Made by a program: the position numbers and the translations under genes. The notes beneath the pieces are model-generated. The model saw only the letters and a list, made by a program, of their open reading frames with translations. It ran no database searches and was not told the origin of the DNA. Source: Parabacteroides distasonis (lineage in GTDB: Bacteria; Bacteroidota; Bacteroidia; Bacteroidales; Tannerellaceae). From it: 64,000 nucleotides of DNA. This document shows, in pieces, positions 55,437 through 62,469 of this stretch (position 1 is the first letter of the stretch; each line of letters opens with the position of its first letter). The stretch is taken from the NCBI GenBank assembly GCA_021531385.1, contig JAFBIR010000017.1, forward strand, positions 1 to 64,000, read 5' to 3'.

Positions 55437-55468
55437 GAATAGAACCACTAACTGTTTGAGGTACTGAC

Positions 55469-55529
55469 GTAGCGCACGCTACGCCTATACCGCCAGAAAG
55501 GTAGAGATGCGGCAATGCTGCATCTCTAC
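55469..55529 (+). terminator. Two hairpins after the outer membrane protein gene
   Basis: GTAGCG/CGCTAC (55469-55482) is followed by a 10-bp GTAGAGATGC/GCATCTCTAC stem (55501-55510 with 55520-55529). No long T run follows, so they may act as an RNA-stabilising element or a dispersed repeat as much as a terminator. Confidence 0.5.
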
Positions 55530-55620
55530 TGCTGTTTCGGATATGAATAGCGTGTGACAATCAAAACTGTGGTGATTTACTCTTGAATAAGATACCCGTA
55601 AAATAACCGAATGGCATGTC

Positions 55621-55735
55621 TTACTACGACCTGGGGTGCGCTCTTACTAAGACTGATGATGTGTCCTTACTAAGGCTATGTGTTCGTCATTACTAATGTC
55701 GGATATGCGCTATTATTAGGAAAATTTCTGCTCAC
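55621..55735. repeat. 23-bp degenerate tandem repeat, five copies
   Basis: TTACTA or a one-base variant recurs at 55621, 55644, 55667, 55690 and 55713, exactly 23 bases apart, with a loosely conserved GATGTGTC/TATGCGC-like second half. A possible decayed sixth copy (TCACTACG) lies at 55732. It is part of the 662-base gene-free gap before ileS. Confidence 0.85.
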
Positions 55736-55769
55736 TACGTATAGTGTTCTCCTTTCTTCGAGAGAAACT

Positions 55770-55813
55770 AACTCCCACTTACTGATGTGCTAACTCCTGC
55801 TTCGTGATGTGAA
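55770..55813. repeat. 22-bp tandem repeat, two copies
   Basis: AACTCC...CTT..TGATGTG starts at 55770 and 55792, 22 bases apart. The second halves resemble parts of the 23-bp repeat upstream (ACTGATGATGTG), so the two families may be related. Confidence 0.75.
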
Positions 55814-55840
55814 TATGTTTTTCCAAAGGACGTAGATAAT

Positions 55841-55907
55841 TTCAACGGCCGTTGAACATAAGTTCAACGATTGGTGAAAATAAGTTTGACGATTGTTGAA
55901 ATAAAAG
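55841..55907. repeat. 22-bp tandem repeat of palindromic units, three copies
   Basis: Units start at 55841, 55863 and 55885, 22 bases apart. The first holds the perfect 16-bp palindrome TTCAACGGCCGTTGAA. The next two, TTCAACGATTGGTGAA and TTTGACGATTGTTGAA, are imperfect dyads with the same ends. This looks like three operator-like sites on one face of the helix. Confidence 0.88.
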
Positions 55908-55987
55908 AATGTTGGAGGGAAAGGCGATAAAAGACCAACACAAAGATACAATATCTAACGAGAAAATGCAAATTCGTACGTCTCCTT

Positions 55988-56019
55988 TTAAGGATTAAAC
56001 CCCTTAAGGATTAAACCCC
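55988..56019. repeat. Perfect 16-bp direct repeat, two copies
   Basis: TTAAGGATTAAACCCC occurs twice back to back (55988-56003 and 56004-56019), ending 8 bases before the ileS -33 region. It may be a recent duplication or a regulatory site. Confidence 0.9.
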
Positions 56020-56027
56020 ATTGCTAT

Positions 56028-56059
56028 GTTGCCTATTTGGAAGAGAATCACTAAATTTG
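56028..56059 (+). promoter_or_regulatory. Promoter of ileS
   Basis: GTTG (56028-56031) and TAAATTTG (56052-56059) are 20 bases apart. The ATG follows 39 bases later. This placement rules out the in-frame ATG at 56021 as the start of ileS. Confidence 0.7.
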
Positions 56060-56098
56060 CGGCACTTTTTTAGAGAGAAAAGATTAATAGAACAAGAT

Positions 56099-59000
56099 AT
56101 GAGCAAGAAATTTACCGAATATGCTGCCTTCGATTTGTCGGCTGTCAATAAAGAGGTATTGGAGAGATGGAAGCAGGGAGACATCTTCCATAAGAGTTTG
56201 GAAACGAGAAAGGGACACCCCTCTTTTGTGTTCTATGAGGGACCGCCTTCGGCCAATGGTATGCCGGGTATTCACCATGTGATCGCTCGCTCTATCAAGG
56301 ATATCTTCTGCCGCTACAAGACTATGAAGGGCTTCTTAGTGAACCGCAAGGCCGGCTGGGACACACACGGTCTGCCGGTGGAGTTAGGCGTAGAGAAATC
56401 GCTGGGTATCACGAAGGAGGATATTGGTAAGAAGCTTTCTGTGGCTGACTACAATGCTGCTTGCCGTCGTGACGTCATGAAGTTCACGAAAGAGTGGGAG
56501 GACTTGACGCAAAAGATGGGTTACTGGGTGGATATGGATGATCCTTACATCACTTATGATAACCGTTACATCGAGACGCTGTGGTATCTGTTGAAGGAAC
56601 TCTACAACAAGGGCTTGCTCTATAAGGGTTATACGATCCAGCCCTATTCGCCGGCGGCGGGTACGGGTTTGAGTACCCATGAGTTGAACCAGCCGGGTTG
56701 CTATCGCGACGTGAAGGACACAACCTGTACGGCTCAGTTCCTGATTCTCGATCCGAAGCCGGAGATGACTGGGTTTGGTGATCCCTATTTCTTGGCATGG
56801 ACCACTACACCCTGGACATTGCCCTCTAACGCAGCACTTTGTGTAGGCCCGAACATCACCTATGTGGCCGTTCAGACCTACAATCCCTATACCGGTATGC
56901 CGATGACCGCGGTCTTGGCGAAAGATTTGCTTTCCGCTTACTTCAACCCGAAGGCCGCCGATTTGGCTTTGGCTGACTACAAACCGGGTGATAAGCTGAT
57001 CCCGTTTAGTGTGGTAGGCGAGTGGAAAGGTCCGGAGTTGGTCGGTATGCACTATGAGCAGCTCATTCCTTGGGTAGATCCGGGTGAGGGCGCTTTCCGT
57101 GTGATCCCGGGCGATTATGTGACGACTGAGGATGGTACGGGTATCGTACATATCGCTGCTACCTTTGGTGCGGATGATAACCGAGTGTCAAAAGCGAATG
57201 GCGTGCCGGGCGTGATGTTGAAAGACAAGGATGGCAATATGCGTCCGATGGTCGATCTGACCGGTAAGTTCTTCAAGTTGGAGGATTTGGATCCCGACTT
57301 CGTGAAGGAGCACATGAATGCTGCTGACTACGATCCGTGGCAAGGTAAGTTCGTGAAGAACGCTTACGATCCCACGAAGACCGACAAGGATGAGACGTTG
57401 GATGTGGAGCTTTGCATGATGCTGAAGCAGCAGAACCGGGTGTTCAAGATCGAGAAGCATGTGCACAACTATCCGCACTGCTGGCGTACGGACAAGCCGG
57501 TGCTTTACTATCCGTTGGATAGCTGGTTTATCCGCACGACTGCTTGCCGTGAGCGCATGATGGAGCTGAACACCACGATCAACTGGAAGCCGCAGAGCAC
57601 CGGTACGGGTCGTTTTGGTAAATGGCTGGAGAACCTGCAAGACTGGAACTTGAGCCGTAGTCGTTACTGGGGTACCCCGCTGCCGATCTGGCGCACGGAG
57701 GATGGTAAGGAGGAGAAGTGCATCGGCTCTGTGGAGGAGTTGTATGCCGAGATCGAGAAGGCGGTGAAGGCCGGCTTGATGGAGAGCAATCCTTACAAGA
57801 CCAAAGGCTTCCAGCCGGGCGATTACACGAAGGCTAACTATGATAAGATTGATTTGCATCGTCCCTATGTGGATGAGGTGATCTTGGTTTCTGATTCCGG
57901 TAAGCCGATGAAGCGTGAGACCGACTTGATCGACGTATGGTTCGATTCCGGCTCTATGCCTTATGCGCAGATTCACTATCCGTTTGAGCACAAGGAGGCT
58001 TTTGACGCACGTAGCATCTATCCGGCAGACTTTATCGCGGAGGGTGTGGACCAGACGCGTGGTTGGTTCTTCACCTTACATGCGATCGCTACGATGATTT
58101 TCGATAGTGTGGCTTACAAGGCGGTGGTATCCAATGGTTTGGTTTTGGATAAGAACGGCAATAAGATGTCTAAGCGTTTGGGCAATGCCGTTGATCCCTT
58201 CTCTACGATCGAGAAATATGGTTCCGATCCGTTGCGTTGGTACATGATCACGAATGCCTCTCCGTGGGATAACATTAAGTTTGACGTGGATGGCATCGAG
58301 GAGGTTCGTCGGAAGTTCTTCGGTACCTTATATAACACCTATTCTTTCTTTGCGCTCTATGCCAATGTGGATGGCTTCGACTATTCAGAGCCGGAGGTGG
58401 AGTGGAGCAAGCGTCCGGAGATCGACCGTTGGATCCTCTCTTTGCTGAACAGCTTGATCAAGGATGTGGATAGCTATTTGGAGAATTACGAGCCTACCCG
58501 TGCGGGTCGTGCGATCTCTGATTTCGTGAATGATAACTTGAGTAACTGGTATGTGCGCTTGAACCGTCGTCGTTTCTGGGGAGGTGGCATGACTACTGAT
58601 AAACTCTCCGCTTACCAGACGCTATACACCTGCTTGGAGACAGTGGCTAAGTTGATGGCTCCGATTGCTCCTTTCTATGCGGATCAGCTCTTCTTGGATT
58701 TGATTGCGGTGACCGGTCGTGAGCAGGTTGAGAGCGTACACCTCTCAGACTTCCCTGTATATGATGAAGCGAAGATTGACAAGCAGTTGGAAGAGCGGAT
58801 GCAGATTGCACAGGATGTCTCTTCCATGGTGTTGGCATTGCGTAGAAAGGTGAATATCAAGGTGCGTCAGCCGCTGCACACGTTGATGATCCCGGTAGTG
58901 GATGCTCATCAACAGGAGAGCATCGAGGCTGTCAAGGGATTGATCTTGAACGAGGTAAACGTGAAGGAGATGAACTTCGTGGATAACACGGCGGGTATCT

Positions 59001-59530
59001 TGGTGAAGAAGATTAAGCCCGACTTCAAGAAGTTAGGTCCACGCTATGGCAAGATCATGAAGAAGTTGGCTGCTGCTATCCAGGCGATGAGCCAGGAGGA
59101 GATCAATGCTTTCGAGAAGGCAGGAAGCTGGGCTTTGCAGGTTGAGGGACAAGAGGCTGTGGTGGATCGGCAAGACGTGGAGATCATCAGCGAGGATATT
59201 CCGGGCTGGTTGGTAGCCAACGAGGGTCGTTTGACCGTGGCGTTGGATATTACTGTCACCGAGGAGTTGCGCAAAGAGGGATTGGCCCGAGAGCTGGTGA
59301 ACCGTGTGCAGAACCTGCGTAAGAGCAGTGGATTCGACATCACCGACAAGATCACGATCTCGATCCTCTCCTGTCCGGAGATGAATGAGGCGATCGCGGC
59401 TTATAAGGAGTATATCGCGAATCAGGTCTTGGCTGTTTCGATTGATATCTTTGAGGAGGCGATCAGTGATGCCACGGTGCTCGACTTCGAGGACTTTAAT
59501 TTGTCGGTGAAAATTGAGAAAGCGAACTAA
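56099..59530 (+). CDS. ileS: Isoleucine--tRNA ligase
   Basis: A 1143-aa class I aminoacyl-tRNA synthetase charging tRNA-Ile. The HIGH-like motif lies in PPSANGMPGIHH (to residue 60) and the KMSKS loop appears as KMSKR (689-693). The editing domain (TTPWTLPSN, then GTGIVHIA) and the tRNA anticodon-binding domain are complete. The length and the KMSKR form match the longer, eukaryote-like IleS type. The start (MSKKFTEYAAFDL) is fixed by the promoter 40 bases upstream. No T-box or other leader structure is recognisable. Confidence 0.97.
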   Translation: MSKKFTEYAAFDLSAVNKEVLERWKQGDIFHKSLETRKGHPSFVFYEGPPSANGMPGIHHVIARSIKDIFCRYKTMKGFLVNRKAGWDTHGLPVELGVEKSLGITKEDIGKKLSVADYNAACRRDVMKFTKEWEDLTQKMGYWVDMDDPYITYDNRYIETLWYLLKELYNKGLLYKGYTIQPYSPAAGTGLSTHELNQPGCYRDVKDTTCTAQFLILDPKPEMTGFGDPYFLAWTTTPWTLPSNAALCVGPNITYVAVQTYNPYTGMPMTAVLAKDLLSAYFNPKAADLALADYKPGDKLIPFSVVGEWKGPELVGMHYEQLIPWVDPGEGAFRVIPGDYVTTEDGTGIVHIAATFGADDNRVSKANGVPGVMLKDKDGNMRPMVDLTGKFFKLEDLDPDFVKEHMNAADYDPWQGKFVKNAYDPTKTDKDETLDVELCMMLKQQNRVFKIEKHVHNYPHCWRTDKPVLYYPLDSWFIRTTACRERMMELNTTINWKPQSTGTGRFGKWLENLQDWNLSRSRYWGTPLPIWRTEDGKEEKCIGSVEELYAEIEKAVKAGLMESNPYKTKGFQPGDYTKANYDKIDLHRPYVDEVILVSDSGKPMKRETDLIDVWFDSGSMPYAQIHYPFEHKEAFDARSIYPADFIAEGVDQTRGWFFTLHAIATMIFDSVAYKAVVSNGLVLDKNGNKMSKRLGNAVDPFSTIEKYGSDPLRWYMITNASPWDNIKFDVDGIEEVRRKFFGTLYNTYSFFALYANVDGFDYSEPEVEWSKRPEIDRWILSLLNSLIKDVDSYLENYEPTRAGRAISDFVNDNLSNWYVRLNRRRFWGGGMTTDKLSAYQTLYTCLETVAKLMAPIAPFYADQLFLDLIAVTGREQVESVHLSDFPVYDEAKIDKQLEERMQIAQDVSSMVLALRRKVNIKVRQPLHTLMIPVVDAHQQESIEAVKGLILNEVNVKEMNFVDNTAGILVKKIKPDFKKLGPRYGKIMKKLAAAIQAMSQEEINAFEKAGSWALQVEGQEAVVDRQDVEIISEDIPGWLVANEGRLTVALDITVTEELRKEGLARELVNRVQNLRKSSGFDITDKITISILSCPEMNEAIAAYKEYIANQVLAVSIDIFEEAISDATVLDFEDFNLSVKIEKAN

Positions 59531-59556
59531 ACATAGGAGAGATACAGAGAAAATTG

Positions 59557-59564
59557 TATCTTTG
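59557..59564 (+). promoter_or_regulatory. -7 box for the DksA-like/lspA operon
   Basis: TATCTTTG is an exact TAnnTTTG match, 49 bases before the ATG at 59614 and 26 bases after the ileS stop. It allows expression independent of ileS. Confidence 0.6.
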
Positions 59565-59613
59565 CGCTTCATCTATATAAAACGAACGTAAAAACAGGTA
59601 AAACAGGTAAGCT

Positions 59614-59994
59614 ATGGCAGAGAAAACAAGATATTCAGATGCTGAACTCGAGGAGTTTCGTGCCATCATCTTAGAGAAGCTGGAATTGGCTAAGCGTGAT
59701 TATGACATGTTGAAATCCGGAATCACCAATTCGGATGGGAACGATACGGCAGATACCTCGCCTACATTTAAGGTATTGGAGGAAGGCGCTTCAACCCTGT
59801 CTAAGGAGGAGGCAGGTCGTTTGGCTCAACGCCAGATGAAATTCATCCAAAATTTGCAGGCGGCTTTGATCCGTATCGAGAACAAGACCTACGGCATTTG
59901 CCGGGAAACAGGCAAATTGATTCCGAAAGAGCGTCTGAGAGCGGTTCCCCATGCGACGCTGAGTATTGAGGCTAAACAGGGAGGCGCACGATAA
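59614..59994 (+). CDS. TraR/DksA family zinc-finger-like regulator
   Basis: A 126-aa protein of the DksA/TraR family, which bind in the secondary channel of RNA polymerase. A helical coiled-coil region (about 8-85) ends in the family C-terminus YGICRETGKLIPKERLRAVPHATLSIEAK. Only one of the four zinc cysteines remains (CRETGK), as is normal for Bacteroidetes members, so it probably does not bind zinc. lspA starts immediately after its stop codon. Confidence 0.9.
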   Translation: MAEKTRYSDAELEEFRAIILEKLELAKRDYDMLKSGITNSDGNDTADTSPTFKVLEEGASTLSKEEAGRLAQRQMKFIQNLQAALIRIENKTYGICRETGKLIPKERLRAVPHATLSIEAKQGGAR

Positions 59995-60618
59995 ATGAGT
60001 AAATCAAAAGGTTGGGGAGCAGTATGCATTGTTATGCTGCTCCTTATTCTTGACCAAGCCTTGAAGATTTGGATCAAGACGCATCTCCAATTACATGAGA
60101 GTATCGAGATCACGCCTTGGTTTTACCTCTACTTCACGGAGAATCCAGGTATGGCCTTTGGCATTGAAGTCATCGGCAAGCTCTTCTTGACGCTTTTCCG
60201 CTTGGTGGCCGTGGGTTTCATTGGCTATTATCTGTATAAGCTGGTGAAGGAGCAGTATAAGTTTGGCTTCATCGCCTGCGTCTCATTGGTGTTGGCCGGT
60301 GCGTTGGGCAATATCTTCGATTCCGTGTTCTACGGCGTGGTGTTTGATCACAGTTTTGGCCAGGTAGCAACCTTTATGCCCGAGGGAGGAGGATATGGTG
60401 AATGGCTGCATGGTAAGGTGGTCGATATGTTCTATTTCCCGTTGATTGATACGATCTTGCCGGATTGGGTGCCGGTGTGGGGCGGACAACAATTCGTGTT
60501 CTTCCGTCCGATCTTTAACTTGGCGGATTCGGCGATCTGTGTGGGTGTCTTTTTGCTCTTGATCTTTTATCGGCATACATTGACAGTCAGCCTGTCTAAG
60601 GACGAGGAGAAGCATTGA
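59995..60618 (+). CDS. lspA: Lipoprotein signal peptidase (signal peptidase II)
   Basis: A 207-aa inner membrane aspartic protease that removes signal peptides from lipoproteins. The two catalytic aspartates lie in GALGNIFDS and FNLADSAIC; FTENPGMAFGI is the conserved N-terminal box. About four membrane helices. A periplasmic insertion of about 40 residues between the two active-site motifs (including HSFGQVATFMPEGGGYGEW) is typical for Bacteroidetes LspA. It directly abuts the DksA-like gene and overlaps the next gene by one base (TGATG). Confidence 0.96.
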   Translation: MSKSKGWGAVCIVMLLLILDQALKIWIKTHLQLHESIEITPWFYLYFTENPGMAFGIEVIGKLFLTLFRLVAVGFIGYYLYKLVKEQYKFGFIACVSLVLAGALGNIFDSVFYGVVFDHSFGQVATFMPEGGGYGEWLHGKVVDMFYFPLIDTILPDWVPVWGGQQFVFFRPIFNLADSAICVGVFLLLIFYRHTLTVSLSKDEEKH

Positions 60619-61367
60619 TGCGTGCGAAGGGTTGGATAGGTGGTGCAGTATGTGGAATCCTGTTTGGGTTATCGGCTTGTAGCAAGGTGCCGGATGGCAT
60701 CCTTTCTGAGAAAAAGATGCAGCAGGTCTTGAAAGACATGCTGGTGGCTGAGTCGATGATCGGTGTGGATTATGAGCACTACAAGACCGACACCTCAAAA
60801 GTGGCGCTCTACGAGTCAGTGTTTCGGAAGCATGACATTGACCAGATGACGTATGATAGCTCCTTGATTTGGTATGGCCGCAATTTGGATATATATATAA
60901 AGGTATATGATCGGGTGGTGGCAGACCTGAATCGGGAGATCAATGCGATGGGAGATATTCAGGCCGATGCAGCTCCCAACTTAAACAGTGATTCAATCGA
61001 TATATGGCCTCGTCGCCGCTTCATGACCTTTAAGCCTCATGCCGTTTTTAACGGGGTGACCTTTGATATTCGTCCTGACAGACCTTACTCGTCGGGCAGT
61101 AGTTTTGTGTTAGGTTTGCGTGTGTGGGGCTTGGATCCAAAGATGAAACATAAGCCTGAGATCCGCATGCAAGCGGACTTGGGAGATACCACCGTGATTG
61201 TGAATCAGACGGTGACACGGGATGGCTACGTGGAGGCTCTTCTGCGTACGGTGGCCACTAAGCGCATTAAACGGGTCTATGGGTTTATCCGCTTGGATAA
61301 TGCTGATGCCAACTACGGAACGATCTATGTGGATAGCCTAAACCTCATGAAATACAACTACAAATAA
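60618..61367 (+). CDS. DUF4296 lipoprotein
   Basis: A 249-aa lipoprotein (lipobox LSAC) containing a DUF4296 domain at about 25-110 (KMQQVLKDMLVAESMIGVD, VFRKHDIDQMTYDSSLIWYGRNLD). The region after 120 is beta-rich and unclassified. The ATG overlaps the lspA stop (TGATG); an upstream TTG at 60615 is less likely. Next to lspA, which would process it, it is probably an envelope protein of unknown role. Confidence 0.9.
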   Translation: MRAKGWIGGAVCGILFGLSACSKVPDGILSEKKMQQVLKDMLVAESMIGVDYEHYKTDTSKVALYESVFRKHDIDQMTYDSSLIWYGRNLDIYIKVYDRVVADLNREINAMGDIQADAAPNLNSDSIDIWPRRRFMTFKPHAVFNGVTFDIRPDRPYSSGSSFVLGLRVWGLDPKMKHKPEIRMQADLGDTTVIVNQTVTRDGYVEALLRTVATKRIKRVYGFIRLDNADANYGTIYVDSLNLMKYNYK

Positions 61368-61368
61368 C

Positions 61369-61704
61369 ATGGCTAAGAAGCGATTTGCTGCTCATTATGT
61401 GTGGTGCCAGGAGGTGCTGCGACTTCATTATGTGGAGTTAGATGAGGCAGGACATTGGTTAGGTTGCCATCCTTTAGAGGTGGAGCTGGCTGCTACCGCC
61501 TTCTATGAGGGCATCTTAGTTCCCCTTCCATTGTCTTCTCAACCCCAAGATGTATCTACCTTAGTTGCCCATTGGCGAGAATGGACGGCCCAGGTACATC
61601 CTGGTGATCCCGTCGCACTTTATCAATTGAAAGGACTATCACCCACGTCGGCGAAACTCGGCACAGACGATGGCTGTGGCAATGGCCACATTAAGCGACT
61701 CTGA
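61369..61704 (+). CDS. Small protein of unknown function
   Basis: A 111-aa protein with no signal peptide or known domain. It starts one base after the DUF4296 stop, supporting co-transcription, and its first 60 residues look ordinary and well folded (HYVWCQEVLRLHYVEL, FYEGILVPLP). Its last 22 codons lie opposite the conserved C-terminal end of trmH, so that tail may be unconstrained. Real translation is likely but not certain. Confidence 0.6.
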   Translation: MAKKRFAAHYVWCQEVLRLHYVELDEAGHWLGCHPLEVELAATAFYEGILVPLPLSSQPQDVSTLVAHWREWTAQVHPGDPVALYQLKGLSPTSAKLGTDDGCGNGHIKRL

Positions 61705-62394
61705 GGTAGCCCGATCGGCCGGATAGTTCGGAATGTAAAGCCGCTCGTTCACCCACTGGGCGCACGCGGGGCGGATGCCGTTCCCTTCATTACCCATGAT
61801 CAATATGCCGTTCGAACATAAAGGTTTCGTGTAGAGATCCTCCCCGTCGAGGAAGGTACCATAGATGGGGATGCCTTTCATCTGTTGAGCGGCTAAATAG
61901 GAGGCCAAATCCGTGTAATGCACGCAGACACGGGCCAATGCGCCCATCGTAGCCTGTACGGTTTTGGGTGCGAATAGATCCGCTGTGTCTCGGCTGCAAA
62001 CAATGTGCTGAATGCCAAACCAATCCGCCAAGCGGACAATCGTGCCTAAATTGCCTGGATCTTGCACGCCATCCAATGCCAATACCAAGGCTGTAGTAGG
62101 ATCTACCTCTGCCAAGCTTGCTTGGGGGCGTTTGAATATGCCTAATACCTGTTGCGGGCTCTTTTGCAAGCTGGCTTTACGCATCTCCTCCTCCGTTACT
62201 TCGATCACCTCCTTGGCCTTCACCGGACCTTGGGCCGCTAACCATTCCGACTGGGCGATAAGCAATTCGCACGTAAAGACAGGTAGAATGTCTGCTACCA
62301 ATTTGTTGCCCTCGGCCACGAAGGTATCCGTTTCGTTACGAAACTTTTTCAGCTCTAAGGAGTGGATCAGTTTTATCTTGGCTTTGCTCAACAT
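61639..62394 (-). CDS. TrmH/SpoU family RNA 2'-O-methyltransferase
   Basis: A 251-aa enzyme that methylates a ribose 2'-OH in rRNA or tRNA. An N-terminal substrate-binding domain (about 1-95) precedes the knotted SpoU domain: LALDGVQDPGNLGTIVR, IMGNEGNGI and RATSESLNVAIA, the three SAM/knot motifs. The last differs from the usual LPMxGxxxSLNV. The exact RNA target is unknown. The 3' end overlaps the convergent small gene by 66 bases. Confidence 0.94.
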   Translation of the reverse strand: MLSKAKIKLIHSLELKKFRNETDTFVAEGNKLVADILPVFTCELLIAQSEWLAAQGPVKAKEVIEVTEEEMRKASLQKSPQQVLGIFKRPQASLAEVDPTTALVLALDGVQDPGNLGTIVRLADWFGIQHIVCSRDTADLFAPKTVQATMGALARVCVHYTDLASYLAAQQMKGIPIYGTFLDGEDLYTKPLCSNGILIMGNEGNGIRPACAQWVNERLYIPNYPADRATSESLNVAIATAIVCAEFRRRG

Positions 62395-62414
62395 AGTCGT
62401 GATATTTTTAGGAG

Positions 62415-62422
62415 CAAAAGTA
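62415..62422 (-). promoter_or_regulatory. -7 box for the trmH-like gene
   Basis: The minus strand reads TACTTTTG, an exact TAnnTTTG match, 21 bases before the ATG. It lies back to back with the tamL promoter. Confidence 0.6.
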
Positions 62423-62444
62423 GGGGAATTTCTCGAAATCGCCG

Positions 62445-62452
62445 TACATTTG
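62445..62452 (+). promoter_or_regulatory. -7 box for the tamL-like gene
   Basis: TACATTTG is an exact TAnnTTTG match, 17 bases before the ATG at 62470. The -33 region overlaps the divergent promoter. Confidence 0.6.
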
Positions 62453-62469
62453 CGGGATAATGTAACGAA

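Noticed and set aside
55621-55907. Possible CRISPR array because of regular short repeats.
   Set aside because: The 22-23 bp units are directly contiguous with no unique spacers, and no cas genes are in the window.
55541-56098. T-box or other riboswitch leader for ileS.
   Set aside because: The promoter lies only 40 bases before the start codon, leaving no room for a leader, and no T-box sequence is visible.
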